Positions 34,199-44,805 of a stretch of DNA of 64,000 bases are shown in pieces. The stretch comes from Desulfosarcina widdelii. Lineage in GTDB: Bacteria; Desulfobacterota; Desulfobacteria; Desulfobacterales; Desulfosarcinaceae. Position 1 is the first letter of the stretch. Each line of letters starts with the position of its first letter. The stretch lies in NCBI RefSeq assembly GCF_009688965.1, contig NZ_AP021875.1, forward strand, positions 558,001-622,000. Reading direction: 5' to 3'. A model generated the notes under the pieces. It ran no database searches. It saw nothing but the letters and a program-made list of their open reading frames with translations, and had not been told where the DNA came from. A program made the translations under genes and the position numbers.

Positions 34199-35433
34199 AA
34201 CGAACCAAAGACGGTGTCCGATTTCATTACGGATGGGTTATCGTCGGGCTCGCGTTGGTAAACCTGATGTTTCATTACGGGATATGGTACTCATATTCCG
34301 TTTTGATGTTGAGACTTGCAGAAGAATTTGGCTGGGACCGTGCTGCTGTCTCTAGCATATTCTCGGTATATATGTTGGTAATCGGTGCAACAGGTCCTCT
34401 CGTTGGCAGATGGATCGACAAATTCGGATCCAGAACTGTGCTTGCCTTAGGCTCACTGGTTCTTTCCCTCGGCCTTTATTGTTGCAGCATCGCCGATTCA
34501 ATGGCCGATTTCTACCTTTCTTTCGGTTTGATTGCAGGTGTTGGCGCCGGTACTATAGGATTGACGGGCAATTCGCCTGCTATTGAAAATTGGTTCACGG
34601 AACGACGCGGACTAGCTGCTGGGATAGCCACATCCGGCATAGGTCTCGGGATGTTGATTTTTGTACCGATAGTCCAATACTGTCTTTTACATCAATCATG
34701 GCAATCGACTTTTCTTTTATTAAGTTTGATTTCAGTCGGATGTCTATTCCCCGTAAATCTCATACTCCAGCGGACGAAAATACCAGGTCGGGGACAATAC
34801 TCGGGAAATACCGATGCCGCTTCATCTTTTCGTTCGAACAGTACAGAATGCGATCCCGTTTCAGGAAAGCGGAATGCCAATATGTCAAAATTCTTTCTAA
34901 AGGTATTAGGGATTTTCTTTGCAGGCGGATTCATCGTACAGTGCGTATTGATGCACCAGATCGCAATTGCCACTGACGCTGGCTTTGAAAAAATGAGAGC
35001 TGCAAAGATCTTAGGCGCCATCGGCCTCTTCGGTACTGCCGGAAGAGCCGCATGGGGGGCAATCTCGGATCGTTACGGTTGCCGGAACGCCTATGCAACA
35101 TCTTCTGTTTTGTTGGCACTTGGAAGCTTGTTTTTACTAATTGTCCAACTGAAACCAGGATACCTGCTCTTGTACCTCTATGTAGCATGTTTCGGCCTTG
35201 GATATGGAGCCATCGCCCCCTTGAATATGTTGATTGCCATGGATCTTTTTTCTGGTGCCAGATTTGGAATGATTTATGGAATACTGTTCATGGCAACGGC
35301 CTTAGGTGCAGCGTTGGGCCCCATGATAAGCGGTCAAATATATGACTATTTTTCTAGCTATACAATAATTTTGATTGGGGTAATTTTTTTAATCGGTGCA
35401 ATGAATCTGATTTTACGCAGCACGTACAGGTAA
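34195..35433 (+). CDS. MFS transporter of the monocarboxylate/oxalate-formate type
   Basis: A 412-residue carrier with 12 predicted helices and a basic loop in the middle (about residues 195-225). The N-terminal HYGWVIVGLALVNLMFHYGI and the motif GRWIDKFGSRTVL after helix 2 match the OFA/MCT branch. It would take up or release a monocarboxylate. It overlaps the activase gene by four bases, so it is translated with the glycyl radical operon, perhaps to export an end product. It begins with GTG. Confidence 0.85.
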   Translation: MKRTKDGVRFHYGWVIVGLALVNLMFHYGIWYSYSVLMLRLAEEFGWDRAAVSSIFSVYMLVIGATGPLVGRWIDKFGSRTVLALGSLVLSLGLYCCSIADSMADFYLSFGLIAGVGAGTIGLTGNSPAIENWFTERRGLAAGIATSGIGLGMLIFVPIVQYCLLHQSWQSTFLLLSLISVGCLFPVNLILQRTKIPGRGQYSGNTDAASSFRSNSTECDPVSGKRNANMSKFFLKVLGIFFAGGFIVQCVLMHQIAIATDAGFEKMRAAKILGAIGLFGTAGRAAWGAISDRYGCRNAYATSSVLLALGSLFLLIVQLKPGYLLLYLYVACFGLGYGAIAPLNMLIAMDLFSGARFGMIYGILFMATALGAALGPMISGQIYDYFSSYTIILIGVIFLIGAMNLILRSTYR

Positions 35434-35586
35434 GGTGGCTTGCAGTTGAATAAATTTTGGCCATTTAGCTCATGAACTCTCCTCTGTTTCATAAGAAATA
35501 TTATTGAATATTAAGATATTTTTATAGTTGTTTTGATGGCTTTTCCAAGAAGGCCATTCTAAAAACTTATACCTCTGTTGATAGTT

Positions 35587-36777
35587 ATGGTGCAAACCAA
35601 TTCATCCAAAAACTGGCTACCCTGTGATCTGAAACTTGCCAAGTTAGCAGGCCGGGTTTGGCGGGCTGCTCCCAATGAAGGTCCTGCTATCGTAATAATT
35701 CGAAACGGCAATGTCGTTGATATTTCGGTTGAGATCGACACTATGTCTGATCTTCTTGATCGAGATGATTTGGCAGCCTCATTCGTTAATATAGAAGGAA
35801 AAAACTTGGGGATGCTTGAAGATCTACTAGAAAATTCAATAAATGAGCCCAAAAAAGAACCTTTCCTTTTGGCTCCCTGCGACCTTCAAGTCATCAAAGC
35901 TTGCGGCGTGACTTTTGCTGTTAGTTTAATAGAACGGGTCATTGAAGAAAAGGCTGGCGGTAGTCCGGCTCAAGCTTTCAAACTAAGAAATGAGATTCAA
36001 GAGTTGATTGGAGGGGACCTTTCACAGATAAAACCAGGTTCTCCTCAGGCCACGGCCCTTAAAGTTGAACTGAAAAAAAGGGGAGTCTGGTCTCAATATT
36101 TAGAAGTGGGTATCGGCCCGGATGCTGAGGTGTTTACGAAGGCTCAACCACTTTCATCTGTAGGCTTCGGAGATCGGGTCGGTCTACACCCCATTTCAAA
36201 GTGGAATAATCCCGAACCGGAAATCGTTTTAGCTATGGATTCCAACGGTATACCACGTGGAGCAACATTAGGCAATGATGTCAATCTGCGCGATATAGAG
36301 GGCCGAAGTGCCTTGTTGCTGGGAAAGGCGAAAGATAATAATGCTTCGTGCTCAATTGGTCCCTTTATCCGCTTATTTGATGACAACTTTACCCTCGACA
36401 CGATCCGAAAGGCCGAGGTGTCTCTCAAGGTTGAGGGCAAGAATGATGGATTTGTACTTAAAGATAGAAGTGACATGCGTGAGATAAGTCGTGACCCACT
36501 GGAGCTTGTAGCCCAGACTTATGGCGATCATCATCAATATCCTGATGGGTTCATGCTGTTTCTCGGAACTATGTTTTCACCCATCGTGGACCGCGATCAA
36601 AAAGGTCTTGGGTTCACACATCATGTTGGAGACAGGGTTACGATTTCTACTCCCAGTCTGGGTGCTTTAATAAATGTTGTTGATCGCTGCGATCTTTTGC
36701 CGCCTTGGAGCTTTGGATTACGTTCTTTATTTGACCATTTAAGCTCCTGTAAAAATACTGATGCTGCATTTGATTAA
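35587..36777 (+). CDS. Fumarylacetoacetate-hydrolase-family dehydratase, XylX-like
   Basis: About 396 residues from ATG 35587; a TTG at 35578 is also in frame. It has the FAH-fold C-terminal domain with metal-site residues around NPEPEIVLAMDSNG, GNDVNLRDIEGR and GFTHHVGDRVTI. The last part (SLGALINVVDRCDLLPPWSF) is close to the 2-keto-3-deoxy-D-xylonate dehydratase XylX of the Weimberg pathway. That enzyme makes 2-oxoglutarate semialdehyde, and the next gene encodes the matching dehydrogenase. The upstream pentonate dehydratase is not in the window. Other 2-keto-3-deoxy acids are possible substrates. Confidence 0.75.
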   Translation: MVQTNSSKNWLPCDLKLAKLAGRVWRAAPNEGPAIVIIRNGNVVDISVEIDTMSDLLDRDDLAASFVNIEGKNLGMLEDLLENSINEPKKEPFLLAPCDLQVIKACGVTFAVSLIERVIEEKAGGSPAQAFKLRNEIQELIGGDLSQIKPGSPQATALKVELKKRGVWSQYLEVGIGPDAEVFTKAQPLSSVGFGDRVGLHPISKWNNPEPEIVLAMDSNGIPRGATLGNDVNLRDIEGRSALLLGKAKDNNASCSIGPFIRLFDDNFTLDTIRKAEVSLKVEGKNDGFVLKDRSDMREISRDPLELVAQTYGDHHQYPDGFMLFLGTMFSPIVDRDQKGLGFTHHVGDRVTISTPSLGALINVVDRCDLLPPWSFGLRSLFDHLSSCKNTDAAFD

Positions 36778-36812
36778 TAAAATAACGTCTTACACCATAA
36801 GAGGAGTATGCC

Positions 36813-38387
36813 ATGCAACTGACCGGACAACAATTGATAGGCAAACATATTGTTACTGCTAAAGGTGAACCGATTCAAGCCGTCAACCCGGCTACCGGTG
36901 AAACATTGGTACCCACCTATCCAGCCGGGGGGGAGGCAGAGGTCAACAAAGCTTGCGGATTGGCCGAATCAGCTTTTGACATTTATCGTGAAACGACGCT
37001 TAAAGATCGTGCAAATTTCCTCGAGTCCATCGCCAGTGAAATTGAATCTTTGGGTGACGAACTCATCAAGCGCTGCATGGCAGAGACTGGTTTGCCTCGT
37101 GCACGTTTGGAAGGAGAGCGTGGTCGCACCTGCGGCCAAATGCGGTTATTTGCAGAGGTGGTTCGATCCGGACAATGGCTTGATGTTCGTCTGGATCCTG
37201 CTTTACCGGATCGTATACCTGTTCCAAGAGTGGACCTGAGACAGCGGCATATCGCTATCGGGCCGGTGGCGGTGTTCGGAGCAAGCAACTTCCCACTGGC
37301 ATTTTCTGTAGCTGGTGGTGACACTGCTGCGGCTTTGGCTGCCGGATGTCCTGTGGTTGTAAAAGCACACTCAGCCCATCCGGGAACCTCCGAGATAGTC
37401 GGCCGTGCGGTACAATCCGCTGTTGCAAAGAGTAACATGCCTGAAGGTGTTTTTTCTTTGCTGTTTGGTTCGGGTGACGTAGTAGGCAAGGCTCTGGTTG
37501 CTGACTCGCGTATCAAAGCCGTGGGCTTTACCGGCTCGCGCACCGGCGGCACTGCACTTCTTACAATAGCTCAGTCTCGTCCCCAGCCGATTCCGGTATA
37601 TGCCGAGATGAGCAGCCTTAATCCAGTATTTCTGCTGCCGGAAGCACTTAAGGCGCGCTACAATGAGCTCGCAGAAGGTTTTGTTTTGTCGCTAAATATG
37701 GGTGCTGGCCAGTTCTGTACTAACCCAGGGTTGATAGTGGCAGAAAAGGGAGTGGCTTTGGATGCTTTTATTACGGCTGCCAGTCATGAGGTTGAGAAGT
37801 GTGTTTCACAAACCATGCTTACGCCTACTATTCATCGAGCGTATCAGAACAGTGTTGAAGCATTATCAAACAGTGATAAGGTGCGCAAGGCGTCCAACGG
37901 TCAACTCAGCAAGGGGCCTTGCCAATGCCAGACTACATTGTTCGTTGTATCAATGGCTGATTTTATGAGCGACAAAGCACTGCAGACCGAGGTTTTCGGT
38001 GCCAGCTCAATGGTGATTGAATGCATTGATTTTCCCGAAGTTGAAAGCTTCGCTATACAGCTTGAGGGGCAACTCACTGCTACCTTGCAGATGGATGACG
38101 GCGATTTGGAAACTGCCCGCAACCTTCTACCAATCCTTGAGCGAAAAGCAGGCCGTATTCTGGTCAATAACTGGCCCACCGGAGTTGAGGTTTGCCATTC
38201 AATGGTCCATGGTGGCCCTTACCCGGCAACCTCAGATAGCCGTTCAACCTCGGTTGGCAGTGCCGCGATACAACGCTTCTTGAGACCAGTGTGTTACCAG
38301 AACCTACCACAAGAATTGTTGCCTCAAGCGCTAAGAGATGACAATCCACTGGGGGTAGGCCGATTGTTGGATGGTGAACGTGAATAA
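36813..38387 (+). CDS. 2-oxoglutarate semialdehyde dehydrogenase-like aldehyde dehydrogenase
   Basis: A 524-residue aldehyde dehydrogenase of the KGSADH type, with the long N-terminus QLTGQQLIGKHIVTAKGEPI. It has the glycine-rich GFTGSRTGGTALL, catalytic Glu in YAEMSSLNPVF and nucleophile Cys in GAGQFCTNPG. It oxidises 2-oxoglutarate semialdehyde to 2-oxoglutarate with NAD(P). A strong ribosome site (AAGAGGAG) lies 36 bases after the XylX-like gene. The pair links a sugar acid or hydroxyproline-type route to the citric acid cycle. Confidence 0.88.
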   Translation: MQLTGQQLIGKHIVTAKGEPIQAVNPATGETLVPTYPAGGEAEVNKACGLAESAFDIYRETTLKDRANFLESIASEIESLGDELIKRCMAETGLPRARLEGERGRTCGQMRLFAEVVRSGQWLDVRLDPALPDRIPVPRVDLRQRHIAIGPVAVFGASNFPLAFSVAGGDTAAALAAGCPVVVKAHSAHPGTSEIVGRAVQSAVAKSNMPEGVFSLLFGSGDVVGKALVADSRIKAVGFTGSRTGGTALLTIAQSRPQPIPVYAEMSSLNPVFLLPEALKARYNELAEGFVLSLNMGAGQFCTNPGLIVAEKGVALDAFITAASHEVEKCVSQTMLTPTIHRAYQNSVEALSNSDKVRKASNGQLSKGPCQCQTTLFVVSMADFMSDKALQTEVFGASSMVIECIDFPEVESFAIQLEGQLTATLQMDDGDLETARNLLPILERKAGRILVNNWPTGVEVCHSMVHGGPYPATSDSRSTSVGSAAIQRFLRPVCYQNLPQELLPQALRDDNPLGVGRLLDGERE

Positions 38388-38469
38388 GTTCGTTAAAAGA
38401 TACAATTAATACTGATTTTATAATTAGATACCTTCGGTAATTGCACATAACCAACGAGAGGTTGGGCAT

Positions 38470-39603
38470 ATGGCTTTTTTGATCAATTATCTGACAAAAG
38501 TTCAGTTTGGTGAAAATGCCGTTTATGAGCTTCGGGAAGAGATAAGGCAATTAGGCGTTAGCAAGCCATTGTTCATTACAGATAAAGGGTTGAGTAATAC
38601 AAACGTAATGGATGTCACGATTTCAGCTAGCAAGCTGAATTCTGCCCCGATTATATTTGACGGCACTCCCCAAAATCCGAATGAATCGGCCGTGGAAGAT
38701 GCCCTTCTATTCCTTCGAAAAAATGAATGCGATGGAATTATTGCTGTTGGTGGAGGCTCTAGCATTGATTTGGCCAAGGGAATTGCTCTGCTTGCGACCC
38801 ATCCTGCACCGCTACGCCAATATTCTGCTATTGAAGGAGGGATTGAAAAAATTCAATCAAACATTTTACCCTTAATTGCAATCCCAACAACGGCCGGTAC
38901 TGGGAGTGAAGTCGGGCGAGCTTCACTTATCACTATGCGTGACAAGCGAAAATTAGGATTTATATCACCTTTTCTCATTCCCTCAGTTGCCATCTGCGAT
39001 CCAGCACTGACACTGAGCTTGCCTCCCTTCCTCACAGCAGCAACAGGCATGGATGCGGTTGCTCACTGCGTAGAGACCTTTCTTAGCCCAAAAATCAATC
39101 CACCAGCAGACGCAATAGCGCTTGACGGTCTGGGCTATGCATTTAAAAATATAAACAAAGCAGTAGACGACGGGAGAAATTTAGAGGCTCGAACTCAAAT
39201 GATGATGGCAGCTCTCGAAGGCGCGTTGGCTTTCCAAAAGGGGCTGGGGGCGGTGCACTCATTATCTCACGCACTTGGTGGCTATCATGAGCTTAACCTT
39301 CATCATGGAACGCTCAACGCGATATTTATGCCTACTGTTTTACGCTTTAATAAAAGCCACTGCAAAGTTAAATACGAACAGATTGCTCAAGTAATGGGGC
39401 TCGGCTCCAGTGTTGATCTTGCCGATGAATTTAACCAATTAAACCGTTCTCTGGGATTGCCAACTCGATTAACTGAACTTGGTGTTAGAAAGGATATGTG
39501 TGATCAAGTTTCAAAATGGGCCTTTGATGATCACTCAACGCCTACTAACCCCAAGCCCGCAAAGAAAAAAGATTTTTATAATATGCTTGTTGAGACCCTT
39601 TAA
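38470..39603 (+). CDS. Iron-containing alcohol dehydrogenase (second copy)
   Basis: A 377-residue family III dehydrogenase with GGGSSIDLAKGIALLA for nucleotide binding, PTTAGTGSEVG and metal ligands in DAVAHCVETFLS and HSLSHALGG. It is nearer to the lactaldehyde reductase/butanol dehydrogenase group than the copy at 30.2 kb, and the two are clearly different in sequence. It follows the KGSADH-like gene by 82 bases with GAGAGG upstream. The substrate may be an aldehyde or hydroxy acid; some members act on 4-hydroxybutyrate. Confidence 0.9.
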   Translation: MAFLINYLTKVQFGENAVYELREEIRQLGVSKPLFITDKGLSNTNVMDVTISASKLNSAPIIFDGTPQNPNESAVEDALLFLRKNECDGIIAVGGGSSIDLAKGIALLATHPAPLRQYSAIEGGIEKIQSNILPLIAIPTTAGTGSEVGRASLITMRDKRKLGFISPFLIPSVAICDPALTLSLPPFLTAATGMDAVAHCVETFLSPKINPPADAIALDGLGYAFKNINKAVDDGRNLEARTQMMMAALEGALAFQKGLGAVHSLSHALGGYHELNLHHGTLNAIFMPTVLRFNKSHCKVKYEQIAQVMGLGSSVDLADEFNQLNRSLGLPTRLTELGVRKDMCDQVSKWAFDDHSTPTNPKPAKKKDFYNMLVETL

Positions 39604-39708
39604 AATTATCACGATAAAAAATAAAGCGCTAACAAGATAACCAACATTAAAGATCAATTTAAATAAACATAACAAATAGTTAAAAGTTTGTGCCTACAGG
39701 GAAAGTAA

Positions 39709-40818
<1,110 letters not shown>

Positions 40819-40900
40819 GTAATTTTAAACTTAAAGGCTAATGCAAAGTAGAGCTAAAAAAATATAGTTTAGCTATTTTTTGTTCAAGTTCCAAATTAGC

Positions 40901-40937
40901 TTGACAACCTTATTGGATCCATGTATCCAAGTATCCA
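40901..40937 (+). promoter_or_regulatory. Promoter and operator of second catabolic operon
   Basis: TTGACA (40901-40906), 17 bases, TATCCA (40924-40929). GGATCCATGTATCC (40915-40928) overlaps the -10 box and another GTATCC sits at 40931-40936. The -35-to-operator distance and the 14-mer are identical to the element at 18551. It drives the amidohydrolase-led genes and is probably controlled by the GntR protein encoded near their end. Confidence 0.75.
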
Positions 40938-41047
40938 GTTAATGCTGACAGGCGTGCTCATCCTCACCTTGCAGTGGTTTGACCCATTTTGTTTGCCAAG
41001 TCAGCTTATTTGAATGATAAGCCAATCACTTGTAAAGGAAACTACCT

Positions 41048-42223
41048 ATGAATTCAATACTAATAGAGGGAGAGAACTTATTCGACGGCAACAATCTGGT
41101 AAAGGATGAACCTGCAGTTGTGATGGTGCGAGAAGGGTATATTGAAGCTGTTGGTGAAGAGGCTCAAGCAAAAGCGGCGGATGCCAGCAAAACAATTCAA
41201 TGCCCAGGTCAGACTCTAATGCCTGGGATGGTTGATTGCCATAACCATCTATCATTGGACCCGAGACTTCCAGACTATCTACTAAGGATGTTAGATCCAG
41301 TTCCTGAACTTACTTTGAAGGCCGTTGAAACCATGGATATGGACCTGAAGAGTGGAGTTACAACTTCCAGATGTCTCGGAGACAAAGAATTTTTAGATGT
41401 ACATTGTAAAAATGCGCAGGCTGAAGGCCGTCTGTTAGGACCAAGACTAATAGTGGCTACACGAGGCATTAGAGCGTTACACGGACATGGTTTTGTGGGC
41501 AATCCTTATTGTGGGGTAAATAACATACGACAGGCAGTCCGTGAAAATCTTTACGCCGGTGCAGACCTTATTAAAATCTACCTTACTGGATCTCTAATGG
41601 GGCCCAAGGGACTTCCCTGCTATTTCTCAGAGGATGAGGTAAGAATCCTGGTAGATGAGGCTCATAGGGCAAGTGTGCCTGTCGCTACCCATTGTATTGG
41701 TGGCCCTGCCGTGAATCTGGCGATTAAGTGCGGTATCGATGTTATCGAGCATGGATACTTTTTAAATTTTGAAGATTTGGATCTCATATCAAAAAATGAA
41801 AGGTGGTTGGTGCTGACGCCGAGTTTGTTTTTCACTGACGACAGGTTGGATACACTGCATAACAATCTAAAAAAACCACACATCGATCAAAGACCTAAAG
41901 TCGCCGAGGCAATGAGTGCAGCAGTCAAAGGAGGTGTCAAGTACGCTATAGGTACAGACGGTATGCACGGCCGACTCGCAGACGAAGTGGAATATGTGGT
42001 TAGCTTTGGTGCAAGCCCAGCTGATGCATTGGCGGGTGTAACTTCACGAGCAGCGGAATTATGTGGCATGGCTGATTTAATTGGTACAGTAGAAAAAGGT
42101 AAGCGGGCAGATCTGATAGGGGTGGTTGGAAATCCTTTAGATAAAATAACCGACCTAAAACATGTCCAGACGATAATTCAGAATGGAGCGCCAATAAAGA
42201 TTGATAAGAGTATGAGCTGTTAG
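41048..42223 (+). CDS. Amidohydrolase-superfamily enzyme (imidazolonepropionase/enamidase-like)
   Basis: A 391-residue TIM-barrel hydrolase. The metal residues are visible: HNH in DCHNHLSL, Lys in ADLIKIYLTG, His in VATHCIGG, His in IEHGYF and Asp in GTDGMHG. The layout follows the COG1228 group, which hydrolyses cyclic amides, dipeptides or enamides. AAAGGAAAC precedes the ATG. It is the first gene after the second GGATCC operator, so the island's inducer or substrate may contain an amide or lactam. The actual substrate is unknown. Confidence 0.85.
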   Translation: MNSILIEGENLFDGNNLVKDEPAVVMVREGYIEAVGEEAQAKAADASKTIQCPGQTLMPGMVDCHNHLSLDPRLPDYLLRMLDPVPELTLKAVETMDMDLKSGVTTSRCLGDKEFLDVHCKNAQAEGRLLGPRLIVATRGIRALHGHGFVGNPYCGVNNIRQAVRENLYAGADLIKIYLTGSLMGPKGLPCYFSEDEVRILVDEAHRASVPVATHCIGGPAVNLAIKCGIDVIEHGYFLNFEDLDLISKNERWLVLTPSLFFTDDRLDTLHNNLKKPHIDQRPKVAEAMSAAVKGGVKYAIGTDGMHGRLADEVEYVVSFGASPADALAGVTSRAAELCGMADLIGTVEKGKRADLIGVVGNPLDKITDLKHVQTIIQNGAPIKIDKSMSC

Positions 42224-42314
42224 CCAGAATAAGTAGAATGCTAAATACAGTATAGCAAATATTAAATTGGTAAGTATAACCATTAGAAATGGTTTTAACA
42301 ATAAGGAGGGTGGT

Positions 42315-43190
42315 ATGGAAAAAACTATTGGCATCATCGGACTTGGACGATGTGGGATGCCTGCAGTGGAACGATTTTTAGAAATGGGATACCAGGTGTA
42401 TGGTCATGCCAGAAGAGCCGAAGTAATTACCGCTTTGGAAAGAAAGGGTGGAATACATACCGCCAGCCCTGAGGAAATGGCTCGGAAGGTAAAAACCATA
42501 ATTGTGATGGTGCTAAATGATGACCAAGTTTTCGATGTAGTTATAGGATCTAAGGGCATATTACAGAGTGCCGGCCATGGCCACCTGGTAATTTGTATGA
42601 GCACTATAAACCGGTCTAACCTGCAAACTATCGACAGTAGCTGCAGAAAAAAGTCTGTAGATTTCGTTGACTGTCCCTTCACCGGAGGCCCTGCGCGAGT
42701 ATCTAATGGCACTTTGACACTCATTACTGCCGCTAAACCTGAAGTTATTGAAAAGGTGCGTCCCTATCTTGAAGTAATCGGTAAAGTTACTAATGTTGGT
42801 GATTTGCCTGGCTTTGGCCAAGCCGTTAAGCATTGCAACCAGCTCATGGTTTGTGCCATTCACGCCGCGACTATGGAGGTAATTACTTTGGCTGAAAAAA
42901 CCGGAGTTGATCCAAAACAAGTCTGCCAAGTAGTTGGGAGTGGCATAGGGGGGAGCAATTATTTCGAACTTTTATCTAAAGCTATTTTGGACGATGGTAA
43001 TTCTCCTGGAGGGATGGGGCAGCTATGGAAAGACATTAATTTAGTAATAAACACTTCACGAGAAAAAAATCTTCCATTATTGATCGCCAATGCCACGGCA
43101 CACTACTTTGATATGGCAGTTTCTCAAGGTCTGGCAAATGAGGACTCTGCCCGCATCATGCAAGTGATGCGGCGTATGGTTGAATCATAG
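42315..43190 (+). CDS. 3-hydroxyisobutyrate dehydrogenase family oxidoreductase (second copy)
   Basis: About 291 residues from ATG 42315, which has AAGGAGGGTG upstream; the frame is open further 5' but without support. It has GIIGLGRCGMPAVERF for the coenzyme, VDCPFTGGPARVSNGTL and the catalytic Lys in AVKHCNQL. It is well diverged from the copy at 20.1 kb, so it is not a recent duplicate and likely has a different substrate. In both operons this enzyme follows one or two genes behind the shared operator. Confidence 0.87.
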   Translation: MEKTIGIIGLGRCGMPAVERFLEMGYQVYGHARRAEVITALERKGGIHTASPEEMARKVKTIIVMVLNDDQVFDVVIGSKGILQSAGHGHLVICMSTINRSNLQTIDSSCRKKSVDFVDCPFTGGPARVSNGTLTLITAAKPEVIEKVRPYLEVIGKVTNVGDLPGFGQAVKHCNQLMVCAIHAATMEVITLAEKTGVDPKQVCQVVGSGIGGSNYFELLSKAILDDGNSPGGMGQLWKDINLVINTSREKNLPLLIANATAHYFDMAVSQGLANEDSARIMQVMRRMVES

Positions 43191-43394
43191 ACAACGACCT
43201 GAAAAAGGGAAAATATCAATAGATTTTATAGTTGTGGGCAAAGATTGAAAGAGTTTAATTTTGTTTGTGGAGAGAGATAAAAAAGGCTGGGGCAAAAAAA
43301 ATATATGCATTGTTAAAAAACGAGTTGGTCAATAAATACAATTATACAGACAAGGTCTACCGACAGTCCACTCGAACACAAATAGGAGGGCAAT

Positions 43395-43691
43395 ATGTCT
43401 ACAGAGAAAGTAACGGTTTTTGCAAAAATTAAAGCAAAACAGGGACGTCAAGAGGAATTAAAAGCATTGCTATTGGAGATGGCAAGTAAATCGTCACAGG
43501 ATCCCGGGTGCTTAGAATACGAGGTTTTGCGAGATAAGGATGACGACACTGTCTTTATGTTCCGCGAAGTTTGGGAGAGCCAAACTGACGCAGACAAACA
43601 TGTAACTATGCCCTATCTACCGGCGTTTCGGGAGCGCAGGGCGCCCATGCTGGCGCAAGATCTTGAGGTCTCTACCTGGAAAACATTATAG
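43395..43691 (+). CDS. Antibiotic biosynthesis monooxygenase (ABM)-domain protein
   Basis: A 98-residue ferredoxin-like-fold protein with the ABM/YgiN pattern: VTVFAKIKAKQGRQEELKAL, then DPGCLEYEVLRDKDD and FREVWES. Such small dimers act as cofactor-free monooxygenases on quinones or as stress and binding proteins; in an anaerobe a non-oxygenase role is more likely. The ribosome site is TAGGAGGGC. It is followed by a clear terminator, so it closes the second operon. Confidence 0.85.
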   Translation: MSTEKVTVFAKIKAKQGRQEELKALLLEMASKSSQDPGCLEYEVLRDKDDDTVFMFREVWESQTDADKHVTMPYLPAFRERRAPMLAQDLEVSTWKTL

Positions 43692-43729
43692 ACAGCAAAG
43701 GCACTGTGGTAAATTGATATTGAAATGAA

Positions 43730-43765
43730 GAGCGGACAGATAGATGTCCGCTCGATCATTTTTGA
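43730..43765 (+). terminator. Rho-independent terminator of second operon
   Basis: GAGCGGACA (43730-43738), a 6-base loop and TGTCCGCTC (43745-43753) form a perfect 9-bp stem followed by GATCATTTTT. It lies 39 bases after the ABM gene and before the GntR gene, which is therefore transcribed on its own. Confidence 0.85.
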
Positions 43766-43882
43766 CACTAAGTATGAACTGTGCTAGAAATGGAAATAAT
43801 TGAGGTCTTAGGATGCATAAATCCTGTGCAGTTAGCCCCTCGAGTGATATAATATATAAGATCGAAAAAGTGGGAGGTTGAA

Positions 43883-44581
43883 ATGGCGAAGGTGTCAGCG
43901 CCCAGATCCATTGCGGACCAAGTATACGAGTTTATAAAAAAGGATATACTGGAAGGAAAGCTTGAGCCAAACAGCCGCTTGACCCAAGAGTTTATGGGTG
44001 AGTTTTATCAAACCAGCCGGACTCCTGTTCGAGAAGCTTTTCGGAAGTTAGAAAGAGACGGTTTGGTAGAGCGGATGCCTCAAGGAGGGGTTAAAGTCGT
44101 TGCAATAAGCGTAGAAACCATAGAGGAAGTGTATGGCGTCAGAGCTGTTTTGGAAACTTATGCTGTAGAACTGGCTTGTGAGCGAATTTCTGATAGCGAA
44201 TTGGAAAGAATAGCACAAATCAAAAAAAACGCTGAAGCAGTCCTTAAATCGGTTGATTTGAGCAAAGAAGATAAATTGAATGAGCTACTCAGCCTGAATT
44301 CTTCTTTCCACAGAAAGATCAACGAAGCCTCAGGAAATTCATACCTGGTTAAAATACTAGGAGAAATGAACGATTCTGTCATGCTTGGCAGAACGGCTGG
44401 TTTACGAAAAAACAATGAGTGGAGTGACATTTGGAAAGAGCATGATAAGCTAATAAATTACTTGCGAAAGAAGGACAAGGTAGAATCTGCTAAACTAATG
44501 CGCAAACATATCGAGTCTGCCGCAAAAAACGCAATTGCTGTTATATCGAGAAGGAAAAAAGAAACTGATAAGGGTTCATGA
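43883..44581 (+). CDS. GntR-family transcriptional regulator (FCD domain)
   Basis: A 232-residue regulator. The N-terminal winged helix (SIADQVYEFIKKDILEGKLE, then SRTPVREAFRKLERDGLVER) is followed by an all-helical FCD ligand domain with metal-site His residues around SSFHRKINEASGN and in KHIESAAKN. FCD proteins usually repress catabolic operons and let go when bound to a carboxylate. It sits behind a terminator with its own ribosome site (GGGAGGT). It is the only regulator in the island and the likely reader of the two GGATCCATGTATCC operators; that link is inference. Confidence 0.9.
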   Translation: MAKVSAPRSIADQVYEFIKKDILEGKLEPNSRLTQEFMGEFYQTSRTPVREAFRKLERDGLVERMPQGGVKVVAISVETIEEVYGVRAVLETYAVELACERISDSELERIAQIKKNAEAVLKSVDLSKEDKLNELLSLNSSFHRKINEASGNSYLVKILGEMNDSVMLGRTAGLRKNNEWSDIWKEHDKLINYLRKKDKVESAKLMRKHIESAAKNAIAVISRRKKETDKGS

Positions 44582-44709
44582 GCATTGATATGGCTACTCT
44601 TGTCAAATTCTGAGATAAATGGCCCTCGGATCAGCAGTAAGAATTTCAATACCATGCAAATACGTTCTATCTATCTCAGATATATGGAAACCAGAAGAAC
44701 TTTGACTTT

Positions 44710-44798
44710 CTTGCCAGGCCCCATAAGTATAAAAGAAGACAACGAATATACATTTAGCAAATGGATATCATAGGCGTTCCTTAAGTACTGCCCTAATG
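44710..44798 (+). repeat. Direct repeat, copy A
   Basis: About 89 bases, similar at roughly four positions in five to copy B at 46716-46804. It contains the end of a frame, PISIKEDNEYTFSKWIS then stop, and similarity continues about 25 bases past the stop. So it is a repeated piece of DNA carrying the 3' end of some gene. It stands at the 3' side of the SDR gene that begins the inserted segment. Confidence 0.7.
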
Positions 44799-44805
44799 GA
44801 TGGAA

